The notes under the pieces: model-generated | The model's input: the letters and a program-made list of their open reading frames with translations, nothing else | Told to the model about the DNA's origin: nothing | Database searches by the model: none | Translations under genes and position numbers: made by a program | Source of the DNA: JAEZHK01 sp964575255 | GTDB lineage: Bacteria; Bacillota; Clostridia; Christensenellales; Aristaeellaceae | NCBI GenBank assembly: GCA_964575255.1 | Contig: CAZNPZ010000001.1 | Span: 73,464 to 137,463, forward strand | DNA: 64,000 nt | Direction: 5' to 3' | Part shown: positions 15,309 through 24,307 of the stretch, piece after piece | Numbering within the stretch: the first letter of the stretch is position 1 | How the letters are laid out: each line of letters begins with the position of its first letter

Positions 15309-16759
15309 GATCCCTTGCCCTCCCCCAACTCGGCCTTCGCGCACTCCAGCGTAAACGTGAACGTCGTTCCGCCCGCGCCCGAAGAAACTTTGATGGTCTG
15401 CCCGTGCTGATCGAGAATTTTCTTTACGATGGAGAGTCCCAGCCCGGTGCCCATACCGGAAGTATGCGCCTTATCCGCCTTGTAAAACCGTTCGAACAGG
15501 AACGGGATATCCTCCTTCGCGATCGGCGCGCCTTCGTTGAACACGCGCACATAGCAGGTGTCACCCGCGGCCTCAGTAGTCAATGCGAGCTTTGCACCCT
15601 CCGAGGTAAATTTCACGGCGTTATCGATGAGGTTGGTGATCACCTGCCGGATCCGGTCTGCGTCAGCCAGCACGCGGCAGGGTTCTTCTCGGAAATCCAC
15701 GTCCACATCCAGCTTCTTTTCGTCGATACGCCCCTCAAACTTCAGAAGTTCCACCCGCAGAAGCTCGTTGACGTCAAAAACAGTCTTCGCCAGCGGGAAC
15801 TTGCCGGATTCAAACTTGGAAAGCTCCAGAAGATCGTTGACCAGTTTGGTAAGCCGTGCGGCCTCGGACAGCACCACCTGAAGGTATCTGGGCCGCTCCT
15901 CCTCCGGCACCGTACCGTCCAACATCCCGGAGACATACCCGCTGATGCAGGTGAGCGGCGAACGAAGCTCATGGGATACGCTGGCCACGAAGCTGCGCCG
16001 GGATTCCTCCAGGTTTTTCAGGTCCTCCGCCATCTGATTGAGCGACGCGCCCAACTGCTGAAGTTCCGCGTCGCCGCGGATGTCCACCCGCTCGTCCAGA
16101 TGTCCGGCGGCGAATCGCGTCACCGCGTGGTTGATCTTCCGTAGCGGCTCAGTCTGCCTGCGCGAGATGAAATATGCCAGCGCCACGCCAAGGATCATCG
16201 CAAGCGCCGCCGCCATCAACGCGTTTTTCACCATGTCGCTGTAGTCGACCGACAGGGATCTGATCGAGATATGCAATAGTACCGCGCCGACCACCCGTTG
16301 CCCCTTGAACGTCCAGGGGACGCCGATGGTCACGATCTCGCTGCCCAATTCCGGGATCATCCCCTGCACGCGGATCTCCTGCCCCGAAAGCACCTTGTAG
16401 ATCTGCTCCAGCACGGACGCGTCGTTCAACTGTTCGTTGGTGTACTCCTGCCGCCCCAGGATCAGCACCGCGCCGCTGGACGTTACCAGCCACACACTGG
16501 CGTTATAATTCTCGCTGATCTCGGTGATCTTCCAGTTGAGCGCATTGAAAAGGGCCGCGTCGCTCCGCCCGATCGCGAGGCTGTCCCGCTGGGACAGAAG
16601 CTGCGCCACGTCGCGCGCCTGCATGCGCACTTCGTCCTCCAGCTGATCCTGGCGTTCCTTACGCACCATGACCACCATCAGGAGCGAAAGCACAACCACC
16701 GTGACCAGAAGCGCTGCCAGGAACGCCCAGAACATCCGCCAGAACAGCCGGTTTTTCAT
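15305..16759 (-). CDS. Sensor histidine kinase with HAMP domain
   Basis: A 484-residue membrane sensor kinase. A transmembrane helix at about residues 9-31 and another near 178-200 flank an extracytoplasmic sensor region. A HAMP linker (RRQTEPLRKINHAVTRFAAG) follows, then a HisKA helix with the phospho-accepting His in SVSHELRSPLTC (about residue 265) and a HATPase domain with N box NLIDNAVKFT, F box FLFERFYKAD and G box GTGLGLSIV. Architecture and length are normal for the PhoR/ResE class. It starts immediately after the response-regulator stop and overlaps htrA at its own end. The signal sensed is unknown; linkage to HtrA hints at envelope or misfolding stress. Confidence 0.95.
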   Translation of the reverse strand: MKNRLFWRMFWAFLAALLVTVVVLSLLMVVMVRKERQDQLEDEVRMQARDVAQLLSQRDSLAIGRSDAALFNALNWKITEISENYNASVWLVTSSGAVLILGRQEYTNEQLNDASVLEQIYKVLSGQEIRVQGMIPELGSEIVTIGVPWTFKGQRVVGAVLLHISIRSLSVDYSDMVKNALMAAALAMILGVALAYFISRRQTEPLRKINHAVTRFAAGHLDERVDIRGDAELQQLGASLNQMAEDLKNLEESRRSFVASVSHELRSPLTCISGYVSGMLDGTVPEEERPRYLQVVLSEAARLTKLVNDLLELSKFESGKFPLAKTVFDVNELLRVELLKFEGRIDEKKLDVDVDFREEPCRVLADADRIRQVITNLIDNAVKFTSEGAKLALTTEAAGDTCYVRVFNEGAPIAKEDIPFLFERFYKADKAHTSGMGTGLGLSIVKKILDQHGQTIKVSSGAGGTTFTFTLECAKAELGEGKGS

Positions 16760-17443
16760 CTACTTGACCTCAAACTTGTAGCCGACGCCCCACACGGTCT
16801 TGAGGTTCCAGCCGAGAGACTCGCCGTCCAGCTTTTCGCGCAGGCGCTTGATATGCACGTCCACCGTACGGGAGTCGCCGAAGAAGTCGTAGCCCCAAAC
16901 CTGTTCCAGAAGCTGCTCCCGCGTGAACACCGCGCCGGGGTGGCTTGCCAGAAAGTAGAGGAGTTCCAGTTCCTTGGGCGGCATCTCGACGGGTTTGCCC
17001 ATGTAGGAAACCGTGTAATGGCTGATGTTGATCGTAAGCCCCGGAAACACCAGCTCCTTGTCGGGCGCGTCGGCGGTCTGATAGCGGCGGATGACCGCCT
17101 TGACGCGCGCGACAAGTTCTTTCGGCTCAAATGGCTTTGCGATATAGTCGTCCGCGCCCAGTTCCAGCCCCAGGACTTTGTCGAAGGTTTCATCCTTCGC
17201 GGTCAGCATGATGATGGGGATGTTGGAAACCTTGCGCACCTCGCGGCACACTTGCCAGCCGTCCATGCCGGGCAGCATGATGTCGAGGAGGATCAAATTG
17301 GGCGCGGCGGCCTTGAACAGCTTCAGCGCCTCGTCGCCGCGCTGGGCTTCCTCCACCTCAAAGCCCTCGCGGGTCAGGTACAAGGAAACCAACTGGCGGA
17401 TGTTGGGGTCGTCGTCGACCAGCAGAATTCGATTCTTGTTCAT
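16760..17443 (-). CDS. OmpR/PhoB-family response regulator
   Basis: A 227-residue response regulator. The receiver domain shows the acidic cluster DDD (residues 10-12), the phospho-acceptor D54 in LILLDIMLPGMDG, the Thr in IIMLTAKDE and the Lys in YIAKPFEPKEL. The C-terminal winged helix (about 130-227) contains the SRTVDVHIKRLREKL recognition segment typical of OmpR/PhoB proteins. It lies ten bases after mutS2 and abuts the histidine kinase, forming a regulator-kinase-protease unit that could be read through from the zapA promoter or have a promoter inside mutS2. Confidence 0.96.
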   Translation of the reverse strand: MNKNRILLVDDDPNIRQLVSLYLTREGFEVEEAQRGDEALKLFKAAAPNLILLDIMLPGMDGWQVCREVRKVSNIPIIMLTAKDETFDKVLGLELGADDYIAKPFEPKELVARVKAVIRRYQTADAPDKELVFPGLTINISHYTVSYMGKPVEMPPKELELLYFLASHPGAVFTREQLLEQVWGYDFFGDSRTVDVHIKRLREKLDGESLGWNLKTVWGVGYKFEVK

Positions 17444-17452
17444 CGCAGCCCC

Positions 17453-19807
17453 CTATTTCAGCGTGACCACCGTCACGCCGTCCTCTCCTTCGCCGTAGCG
17501 GCCCAGTCGAAATTCCTTGACCAAAGGATGCTGTTTCAGGTAAGACTGGACGCCGCTACGAAGAACGCCCGTCCCCTTGCCGTGGATGATTGACACGTTC
17601 TTGAGGTGCTGAATCCCGGCGCCGTCCAGGAACATATCCACCGCGAGCAGTGCCTCGTCCAGCGTCATGCCGCGCAGGTCGCATTCCAGCGCCAGCGGCT
17701 TCTGCGAGAGTGACACGGTGTTTACGGTGCGCTCCTTCTTTGCTTCCTTGACGCGCTTCAGGCCTGTCGCCGCTACTTTCAACTTCATCACGCCCGCCTG
17801 CACCAGCGCCTCACCCTTCTCATCGGGCGGCGTGATGACGGTGGCGCGGGTTCCGGTCTTGATGATCTCGACGTTTTCGCCGGGCTTCAGGTCTTTGGGC
17901 GCTTCGTTGGCTGTAGAAACATCCGCCATGCGCTCGCCGTTTTCATCAATACCCATCTGGAGCTTTGCGCGCATCTCGTGCAGTTCGTGTTCGCGCAGCG
18001 GCGCGCCCTCGTTCCGGCGGCTGCGCTTGAGTTCTGCGATGATCTGCTCCGCCTCTCGCTGCGCCTTGACCAGTACCTTGCGGGCGTCCTCCTTGGCCTT
18101 CTTCATCGCGTTCTCGCGCTGGGCTTCGAGTTCCCTTCTGACCTTCTCGGTCTCGTCCCGGAGCGCCTGCGTCTCCCGGTGCGCCTCCTGGGCGAGTTTT
18201 CGCTCCTTTTCCGCGATCTGCCGGTGGTACTCGGCGTTCGCGATCACGTCCTCAAAGCGGATCTGCTCCTTGCTGAGCCGCTCGCCGGCGCTCACGATCA
18301 GATGATTCGGAAGGCCGAGCTTTCTGGAAATCTCAAACGCGTTGGACTTTCCGGGCACGCCGATCGACAGCCGGTATGTGGGCCTGAGTGTCTCCACGTT
18401 GAACTCCACCGATGCGTTTTCCACGCCCCTGGTGGACAGCGCGAACGCCTTGAGTTCGGAGTAATGGGTCGTGGCCAGCGTGGCGACCTTCATCCGGAGC
18501 AGGTGCTCCAGGATCGCCATCGCGAGCGCCGCGCCCTCGGTGGGGTCGGTGCCCGCGCCCAGTTCGTCAAACAGCGCAAGCGATTTCGGCGTGACGTTTT
18601 TTAAAATCTCCACAATGTTGGTCATGTGGGAGGAAAACGTGGACAGCGACTGTTCGATGGACTGCTCGTCGCCGATGTCGGCGAACACCTCGTCAAAAAT
18701 CGCAAGCTCGGTGCCCAGGTTCGCGGGCACGGCGAGGCCCGCCTGCGCCATGAGGGTCAGAAGCCCCACCGTCTTCATCGTGACGGTCTTGCCGCCGGTG
18801 TTGGGGCCGGTAATGATGAGGGTCGTAAATTCGCCGCCCATCCACAGGTTGATCGGCACGACTTTCGTGGGATCGATCAGCGGGTGCCTGCCCAGTACGA
18901 TGTTGATTCGGCCTTCGGCGTTCAGCTTCGGCTCCACCGCCTTCATTTGGCGGCCGAGGAGCGCCTTCGCGAAGATCATGTCCAGCTCCGCCAGAATGTT
19001 CAGATTGTTTCCGAGGAACGCGGCGTCCGGCGCGACCTCCGCGGACAACGCGGCGAGGATCCGTTCAATCTCCTTTTCCTCTTTCGCGGCCCACTGCTTG
19101 AGGTCGTTGCCCGCCTCCACCACCGCCATCGGCTCGATGAACAGCGTCGCGCCGCTGGCCGACTGGTCGTGAATCAGGCCGGGCACGTTCGCGCGGCACT
19201 CCGCGCGAACCGGGATCACGTACCGCCCGTTCCGCTGGGTGATGATCGCGTCCTGCAGATACTTCGCCTGCTCGCCGCGAAGAAAGCTGTTCAGCTTCTC
19301 GCGCATCCGGTCGGCGAGCAGCCTCAGGTGCCGCCTTATGTCGTAGAGTTCCGGGCTGGCGCGGTCTGCGATCTCGTCCTCGGACAGGATGGCGTTGAAG
19401 ATCGTCTCCTCCAGCTCCCGGTGGGTGTTGAGGTGGGACGCGAGTTGGGTCAGGAGCGGCGTATTCTCCCGGTCGGTCACAACCGCCTGCCGCACCAGCC
19501 GCGAGACCTTCAGCGTTTCCGCCACGTTCAAAAGCGCCTTGGGCGACAGCGTACCGCCCGCCGCGGCGATTTTTATAAACCCGGACACGTCGGGAAAGTA
19601 CTGCATCGGCGAGCCGCCGGAATAGGCCATGACCGTACTCGCTTCTTCGGTCTGCCCCTGCCACATGATCACCATTTTGGAGTCGCCGGATGGAACCAGT
19701 TCCTGCGCGCGCTGTTTGCCCAAATCAGAAACACACAGAGCCGCAAGTTGGTCGCGAATCTTAGTAAATTCGAGAACCCGAAGGTTTCTCTCTCGCATGG
19801 GGGTCAT
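17453..19807 (-). CDS. mutS2: MutS2 family endonuclease/ribosome-rescue ATPase
   Basis: A 784-residue MutS2 protein. The ABC-type ATPase centre has Walker A GPNTGGKTVTMKTVG (about residue 333), Walker B LALFDELGAGTDP and a conserved His in ATTHYSELKAF. A long coiled coil (about 515-605, rich in Glu, Arg and Ala) and a C-terminal Smr domain (ECDLRGMTLDEALLAVD, with the IIHGKGTGVLR motif) complete the architecture. MutS2 does not act in mismatch repair; it suppresses recombination and, in Bacillus, splits collided ribosomes. Normal length. The ATG at 19807 overlaps the stop of the U32 peptidase by four bases. Confidence 0.97.
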   Translation of the reverse strand: MTPMRERNLRVLEFTKIRDQLAALCVSDLGKQRAQELVPSGDSKMVIMWQGQTEEASTVMAYSGGSPMQYFPDVSGFIKIAAAGGTLSPKALLNVAETLKVSRLVRQAVVTDRENTPLLTQLASHLNTHRELEETIFNAILSEDEIADRASPELYDIRRHLRLLADRMREKLNSFLRGEQAKYLQDAIITQRNGRYVIPVRAECRANVPGLIHDQSASGATLFIEPMAVVEAGNDLKQWAAKEEKEIERILAALSAEVAPDAAFLGNNLNILAELDMIFAKALLGRQMKAVEPKLNAEGRINIVLGRHPLIDPTKVVPINLWMGGEFTTLIITGPNTGGKTVTMKTVGLLTLMAQAGLAVPANLGTELAIFDEVFADIGDEQSIEQSLSTFSSHMTNIVEILKNVTPKSLALFDELGAGTDPTEGAALAMAILEHLLRMKVATLATTHYSELKAFALSTRGVENASVEFNVETLRPTYRLSIGVPGKSNAFEISRKLGLPNHLIVSAGERLSKEQIRFEDVIANAEYHRQIAEKERKLAQEAHRETQALRDETEKVRRELEAQRENAMKKAKEDARKVLVKAQREAEQIIAELKRSRRNEGAPLREHELHEMRAKLQMGIDENGERMADVSTANEAPKDLKPGENVEIIKTGTRATVITPPDEKGEALVQAGVMKLKVAATGLKRVKEAKKERTVNTVSLSQKPLALECDLRGMTLDEALLAVDMFLDGAGIQHLKNVSIIHGKGTGVLRSGVQSYLKQHPLVKEFRLGRYGEGEDGVTVVTLK

Positions 19808-21924
19808 TCCACTCCTCTGAAGAAATGTCCGGTGGTCGTTTGGAGTGCGTCCACCGCGCCCCAGAATGGCAGCGACTTGACATCTTCGCCGTCCAGCGCC
19901 GCGCGGTGCAGCCGCACGATCGCTTCACTGAGCGCGCCCTCGTTGGTCAGCCGGACGCGCCACCGGGCCGCGTCCGGAATCCTGCCGGGGTTTCTAAGGA
20001 GAAGCAGCGGTACGCAGTTGTCCAGTTCGACGATGCAGCCGGAACCCGTTTTCAGCCTGCGCATCGGGAAGCGCGCGCCCTTCCGGTCGGTTAATTGGTG
20101 CGCCTCAAGCCCCGCCTGAGGCTTTTCGTCACAGAGGCGGCATGCGTCGTGCGCGCCGCCAAGCCGCGCGCGCACCGGGCAGTGGCGAAGCCGCATCAGC
20201 GTAAGACGCCCGTAGACAAACAGTTCTTTTTCGCCGCGCATCCGGGCGATTTCCTTCGCGGTCAGTTCGACCGACGGCGTGTAAGGAAGGCCAAACCACG
20301 CGGCGGCGCGGGTGTTTGCGAGGTTCATCGGCGCGTCCAGGCGCGCCGGGCAAGGCCAGGAAAGCGCCATGTGCGCTGGGTTGGACAAAAGCACCGCGGA
20401 GACGTTTTTGTTCCCGGACGCCCAGCGGTGCAACCGGTCGAGGTCGCCTCCGTTCAATGTCGGCGGCAGCAAAAGCGCGAACGGACTGATTGGCGCGCTC
20501 GAGAGCCCATGCTCCGTCACGTCCGACGGCTCGAATACGATCTCATCCGCACCCCAAACCCGCGCCCGTTCCAGAACGTTCGCGTCGCGGGATTGTACGC
20601 AGAGGAGCGGCTTCTCCGCTTGCCCCGCGTCAAACTCAACTGGTTTGAGCGGCAAGACATCTGGCCCGCAGCCACGCCGCCGTTCGACGCGCATCCGGCC
20701 AAGCGCTTCTAATGCGCGGCGCCTGATGTCGTTGACCGCCGACACCGGCACGAACACGTCCCGGCTCAGCGAAACATCGATCACTTGGAACCCGTACGGC
20801 GTACCGCCAGTCTTTTTCAACTGATCCTTTAGACGCGTTTCCTCCGATGGACTTCTCAGCGCGGTTTCCACAACATCCCCAGTGACCATCGCTTTTTCCG
20901 TACCGTCTGTAACAGAAAGCGTCAGCGGCTTCCCGGTTTCGGCGATGAGGTGTGCGGAAAGAATGACGGGGCGCGGAACACGCGGGATCTCCCCATGGCC
21001 CTCGACATGCCGTTCGGAGGGGTCTTCCATCAGTTCGCAGTCGTTCAGGCCTGGCCCGTAACCCGAAGTATATCCCCGGTTGAACACGCTTCTCAGTGAA
21101 TCCGGCGAACACATCTCCCCGGCATCCAGCGCATCCAGCGCGCGGCGGTACGCCGTCGTCACCGTGGCCACATACTCCGGCCCCTTGAGCCGCCCCTCGA
21201 TCTTGAGGCTGCTCACGCCAATTTCCTGAAGCTTTGGGAGGCTGTCCAAAAGGTTCAGGTCGCGGGTGGACAGAAGCGCGCCCTCCGCGCAGACGGTCGG
21301 CCCTTCCAGCACGTAGGGCAGGCGGCATGGCTGCGCGCACAGGCCGCGGTTGCCGCTGCGCCCGCCGATGACGCTGGACAAAAGGCACTGCCCGGAACAG
21401 CCGACGCACAGCGCGCCGTGGGCGAACATCTCCAGCGCGACGCCCCGCCCCGCGCAAGTCTCGATCTCGGAAAACGCCATCTCCCGCGCCAGCACGGCGC
21501 GCTGAAAGCCGTGGCTCGCGAGGTAGTCCACGCCCTGACGGTTATGAATCGCCATCTGCGTCGACGCGTGCAGCGCGAGGTTTGGGATCATCGCCCGAAG
21601 CGCCGCCGCGACGCCAAAATCCTGTACGATCGCCGCGTCCGCGCCCGCGCGCGCGATCTGCGCGGCGAGATCCTCAAGAAGCGGGAATTCGTCGTCCTTC
21701 ACCAGCGTGTTGACGGTTACGTACATGCGTCGGCCGCGCTCGTGGCAGTAGTCCGCCGCGCGGAGAAGCCCGTCCGCATCAAAGTTTCCGGCGTTTTTTC
21801 GCGCACTCAGCGCCTTCCCACCAAGATACACCGCGTCCGCGCCGGCTTCCACCGCCGCGTGAAGTGAATCCATGTCACCCGCCGGAGCCAAAAGCTCCAT
21901 CCGGGGCGCGCCGTTTTTTGTCAC
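19804..21924 (-). CDS. U32 family peptidase (RlhA-like, with DUF3656)
   Basis: A 706-residue protein whose N-terminal TIM-barrel half begins MELLAPAGDMDSLHAAVEAGADAVYLG and holds the U32 signature around EMFAHGALCVGCSGQCLLSS (about residues 170-190) plus the further Cys pair in NRGLCAQPCRLPY, an Fe-S-type set of ligands. The second half is the DUF3656/collagenase-like extension. Family members such as E. coli RlhA take part in 23S rRNA C2501 hydroxylation with prephenate; peptidase activity is doubtful. The start is GTG at 21924, overlapping the zapA stop (GTGA); an internal ATG at 21900 would give the conserved MELLAPAGD start. The zapA-U32-mutS2 order is common in Firmicutes. Confidence 0.93.
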   Translation of the reverse strand: MTKNGAPRMELLAPAGDMDSLHAAVEAGADAVYLGGKALSARKNAGNFDADGLLRAADYCHERGRRMYVTVNTLVKDDEFPLLEDLAAQIARAGADAAIVQDFGVAAALRAMIPNLALHASTQMAIHNRQGVDYLASHGFQRAVLAREMAFSEIETCAGRGVALEMFAHGALCVGCSGQCLLSSVIGGRSGNRGLCAQPCRLPYVLEGPTVCAEGALLSTRDLNLLDSLPKLQEIGVSSLKIEGRLKGPEYVATVTTAYRRALDALDAGEMCSPDSLRSVFNRGYTSGYGPGLNDCELMEDPSERHVEGHGEIPRVPRPVILSAHLIAETGKPLTLSVTDGTEKAMVTGDVVETALRSPSEETRLKDQLKKTGGTPYGFQVIDVSLSRDVFVPVSAVNDIRRRALEALGRMRVERRRGCGPDVLPLKPVEFDAGQAEKPLLCVQSRDANVLERARVWGADEIVFEPSDVTEHGLSSAPISPFALLLPPTLNGGDLDRLHRWASGNKNVSAVLLSNPAHMALSWPCPARLDAPMNLANTRAAAWFGLPYTPSVELTAKEIARMRGEKELFVYGRLTLMRLRHCPVRARLGGAHDACRLCDEKPQAGLEAHQLTDRKGARFPMRRLKTGSGCIVELDNCVPLLLLRNPGRIPDAARWRVRLTNEGALSEAIVRLHRAALDGEDVKSLPFWGAVDALQTTTGHFFRGVE

Positions 21925-22232
21925 GCCTTATTCGTCCCTTTGGCCGCGTCCGCGCCTTCGATCAGTTTTTTCATCTTTTCGTTCTCCTCGCGCAGTTCAC
22001 CGAGTTCCCTGCGCAGCCGATTGTTTTCGTCGTGCGCCTTCATCATATCGTCGGTCACGTTGAGCGCGGTCAAGACCGCCAGTTGCAGCGGCGGCAGCCG
22101 CATCGCGAGGCCCAGCTCGTTCATCTTCCGATCCACATAATGGGCCACGCGCTGCACATAGGCCTCGCTGTCATAGCTGGTCATGGCGTAATCCTTGCCC
22201 GCGATGCGAACGCTTGTCCGGATCTTATCCAT
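21921..22232 (-). CDS. zapA: Cell division protein ZapA
   Basis: A 103-residue ZapA protein that bundles FtsZ filaments at the division site. The N-terminal domain (IRTSVRIAGKDYAMTSYDSEAYVQRVAHYVDRKM) and the C-terminal coiled coil (about 65-95, LRRELGELREENEKMKKLIEG) match the family in order and length. It is the first gene of the minus-strand run and has its own promoter at 22264-22292. Its end is translationally coupled to the U32 peptidase gene. Confidence 0.93.
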   Translation of the reverse strand: MDKIRTSVRIAGKDYAMTSYDSEAYVQRVAHYVDRKMNELGLAMRLPPLQLAVLTALNVTDDMMKAHDENNRLRRELGELREENEKMKKLIEGADAAKGTNKA

Positions 22233-22263
22233 GTTCCCACCTCATCCTGTCAATCCAATTTCC

Positions 22264-22292
22264 ATTATAGCATGGCCGAAATCCGGGCGCAA
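22264..22292 (-). promoter_or_regulatory. Promoter for the zapA operon
   Basis: Read on the minus strand, TTGCGC (22292-22287) and a perfect TATAAT (22269-22264) are 17 bases apart, 31 bases before the zapA start. Confidence 0.65.
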
Positions 22293-22355
22293 GGAAAAGG
22301 AAAGACCGACCAGCCATATGCGTAACAATTGCAGAAATGTAACACCTGAATGCGC

Positions 22356-22384
22356 TTGACAGCGTTCGGATGCGCTGTTACACT
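22356..22384 (+). promoter_or_regulatory. Promoter for the hydrogenase maturation operon
   Basis: TTGACA at 22356-22361, 17-base spacer, TACACT at 22379-22384. It drives a leader of about 180 bases before the first gene. Confidence 0.65.
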
Positions 22385-22390
22385 ATTTGT

Positions 22391-22573
22391 GAAATTGATC
22401 GCAATGCGTCTTCGCGCGGCCTGGCCGCCCGGAATCGCAGGGCAAGGAACTCACCCGACCGCAAGGACTTCCGAGCGGAAAGGCGCTGATGGCAAGCGTA
22501 AATGCTTCATTGCCGTTTTGCTCCCTTTCCGTTTTCGGAAGGGGAGTTTTGATTTTGGATTGGAGGCGTTTCC
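22391..22573 (+). promoter_or_regulatory. Structured leader with intrinsic terminator (candidate riboswitch/attenuator)
   Basis: The untranslated leader of the maturation operon contains several hairpins: GCGGC/GCCGC near 22415, CCGC (22460)/GCGG (22476) and GGCAAGC/GCTTCATTGCC (22491-22515). It ends in a strong intrinsic terminator (listed separately) only 18 bases before the start of the first gene. A terminator in a leader implies control by premature termination. I could not match the aptamer part to a known riboswitch class with confidence. Confidence 0.5.
22521..22556 (+). terminator. Intrinsic terminator inside the hyd leader
   Basis: An 11-bp stem, CTCCCTTTCCG (22521-22531) with CGGAAGGGGAG (22536-22546), one G-U pair, TTTT loop, followed by TTTTGATTTT. 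It precedes the coding region and so would act as an attenuator. Confidence 0.75.
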
Positions 22574-22831
22574 ATGGAGAAGAGACTGGGCATTGTCGGA
22601 ATCGTGGTAGAGGACCCCTCGTGCGTGGACAGGGTCAACGCGGTGCTGCACGACCACGCGGATTTGATCGTTGGCCGAATGGGCCTGCCCCACCGCGAAC
22701 GTGGCGTGTCGGTGATCGCGCTGATCGTGGATGGCTCCAACGACGAGATCAGCGCGCTGACCGGAAAGCTGGGCAGGGTCTCCGGCGCGAGCGTGAAATC
22801 CATGATCGCGAAGACCAATCAACAACCGTAA
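22574..22831 (+). CDS. TM1266-like iron-only hydrogenase system regulator
   Basis: An 85-residue ferredoxin-fold/ACT-like protein beginning MEKRLGIVGIVVEDPSCVDRVNAVLHDHADLIVGRMGLPHRERGVSVIALIVDG. This is the small family repeatedly found next to hydEFG and annotated as a putative [FeFe]-hydrogenase system regulator (TM1266 type), related to the NikR C-terminal domain but lacking a DNA-binding arm. The mechanism is unknown; it may bind a small ligand or metal. The ATG at 22574 follows GGATTGGAGG. It precedes hydG by 14 bases and is co-transcribed with it. Confidence 0.88.
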   Translation: MEKRLGIVGIVVEDPSCVDRVNAVLHDHADLIVGRMGLPHRERGVSVIALIVDGSNDEISALTGKLGRVSGASVKSMIAKTNQQP

Positions 22832-22845
22832 AGGACGTGCGTGAA

Positions 22846-24297
22846 ATGAGCTTTCTTGAGAAATACAAGCAGGAATTTGAAGTCTACGACCGGATGGAGA
22901 AGGATTTCATCGACGACGACAAAATCTGGCAACAGCTGAACAAATGGGAAAATCCGTCCAAAGAGGACGTTCGGCGGGTTCTCAAAAAGGCGGAGGGCTG
23001 CGTGCGGCTGGAACCGGAGGAGACCGCGATACTTCTGCAAAACAAGGATGAGGAGACCATCCGAGAGATGTACGCGCTGGCGCACCGCCTGAAGGAAGAG
23101 GTCTACGGCGACCGGATCGTGTTCTTCGCGCCGCTCTACATCTCGGACGAGTGCGCGAACAACTGCGTGTACTGCGGCTTTCGTGCCAGCAACCGCGCCA
23201 TCCGCCGAAAGACGCTCACCATGGATGAGATCGAGCGGGAAGTCAAAATCATGACCAGCGAGGGCCAGAAGCGCACGGTGCTGGTCTACGGCGAATCCCC
23301 GGTGACGGACATCGACTTTCTATGTAAATCCATTGAGAAGGTGTACTCCGTCAAGAGCGAGCACAGCGAGATTCGCAGGGCCAACATCAACTGCGCGCCG
23401 CTGACCGTGGAGGAACTGAGGCGGCTCAAGGACGTCGGCATCGGAACCTTCCAGGTCTTTCAGGAGACCTATCACCACGAGACCTACCGCCGCGTCCACC
23501 CGAAGGGCACCATCAAGGGCCACTACCGCTGGCGTCTGTACGCGATGGACCGCGCGCAGCAGGCGGGCGTGGACGACGTGGGGCTGGGCGTGCTGTTCGG
23601 GCTGTACGACTGGCGCTTTGAGGTGATGGGGCTCCTCTACCACACGATCCATCTGGAAGAGACGTTCGGCGGCGTCGGCCCGCACACGATCTCCTTCCCC
23701 CGCATCACGCCCGCGACCGGCACGCCCTACTCCGAGCACCCGGAGTACGCCGTCAGCGACGAGGACTTCAAAAAGCTGGTGGCGGTTCTTAGACTGTCCG
23801 TCCCCTACACCGGCCTCATCTGCACCGCGCGGGAACCCGACCGCGTGCGGCGCGAGGTGATCCCGCTGGGCGTTTCGCAGATCGACGGCGGCACGCGCAT
23901 CGGCGTGGGCGCGTACCAGAATTCGGAGCGCGCGAACGCGCTGCCCGATCAGGAGCAGTTCTCCATCGGCGACGACAGGCCGCTGGATGAAATCGTTCAG
24001 GAAGTATGCGGCATGGGTTGCGTGCCCTCGTTCTGCACCGCGTGCTACCGCGCCGGGCGCACCGGCGACCACTTCATGAAGGTCGCGAAGTCGAAATTCG
24101 TCCATAACTACTGCATCCCGAACGCGCTGTTTACCTTGAAGGAATACCTTCTGGACTATGCGTCGCCGCAAGCCCGCGTAAAGGGCGAGGAAACCATTCG
24201 CACGCACCTGGAGCGGTTCAAGAACGATTCCGTGTATGACAGAATTGTCGCCACGCTGAAGAGAATCGAGGATGGCGAGCGCGACCTTCGGCTGTAG
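22846..24297 (+). CDS. hydG: [FeFe]-hydrogenase maturase HydG (tyrosine lyase)
   Basis: A 483-residue radical SAM tyrosine lyase that makes the CO and CN ligands and the Fe(CO)2(CN) synthon of the hydrogenase H-cluster. The radical SAM cluster motif is CANNCVYCGF. The C-terminal auxiliary cluster that carries the dangler iron is visible as a CX2CX22C array beginning CTACYRAGRTGDHFM and ending at the Cys of VHNYC. Homology with ThiH is evident from NINCAPLTVEEL and the FPRITPATGTPY region. The ATG at 22846 gives MSFLEKYKQEF; the open frame extends upstream through the preceding gene, but that part is a shadow. Ten bases separate it from hydE. Confidence 0.97.
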   Translation: MSFLEKYKQEFEVYDRMEKDFIDDDKIWQQLNKWENPSKEDVRRVLKKAEGCVRLEPEETAILLQNKDEETIREMYALAHRLKEEVYGDRIVFFAPLYISDECANNCVYCGFRASNRAIRRKTLTMDEIEREVKIMTSEGQKRTVLVYGESPVTDIDFLCKSIEKVYSVKSEHSEIRRANINCAPLTVEELRRLKDVGIGTFQVFQETYHHETYRRVHPKGTIKGHYRWRLYAMDRAQQAGVDDVGLGVLFGLYDWRFEVMGLLYHTIHLEETFGGVGPHTISFPRITPATGTPYSEHPEYAVSDEDFKKLVAVLRLSVPYTGLICTAREPDRVRREVIPLGVSQIDGGTRIGVGAYQNSERANALPDQEQFSIGDDRPLDEIVQEVCGMGCVPSFCTACYRAGRTGDHFMKVAKSKFVHNYCIPNALFTLKEYLLDYASPQARVKGEETIRTHLERFKNDSVYDRIVATLKRIEDGERDLRL

Positions 24298-24307
24298 GAG
24301 TGATTTG

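Noticed and set aside
22430..22510. Cyclic di-GMP (GEMM) riboswitch in the hyd leader
   Set aside because: A GGGCAA...CGCAAG pattern is faintly reminiscent, but the conserved tetraloop/receptor and stem spacing were not found, so I left the leader unassigned.
22489..22845. 119-residue N-terminal extension of HydG
   Set aside because: The open frame continues upstream only because it runs through the TM1266-like gene in another phase. HydG homology starts at 22846, which has its own ribosome-binding region.
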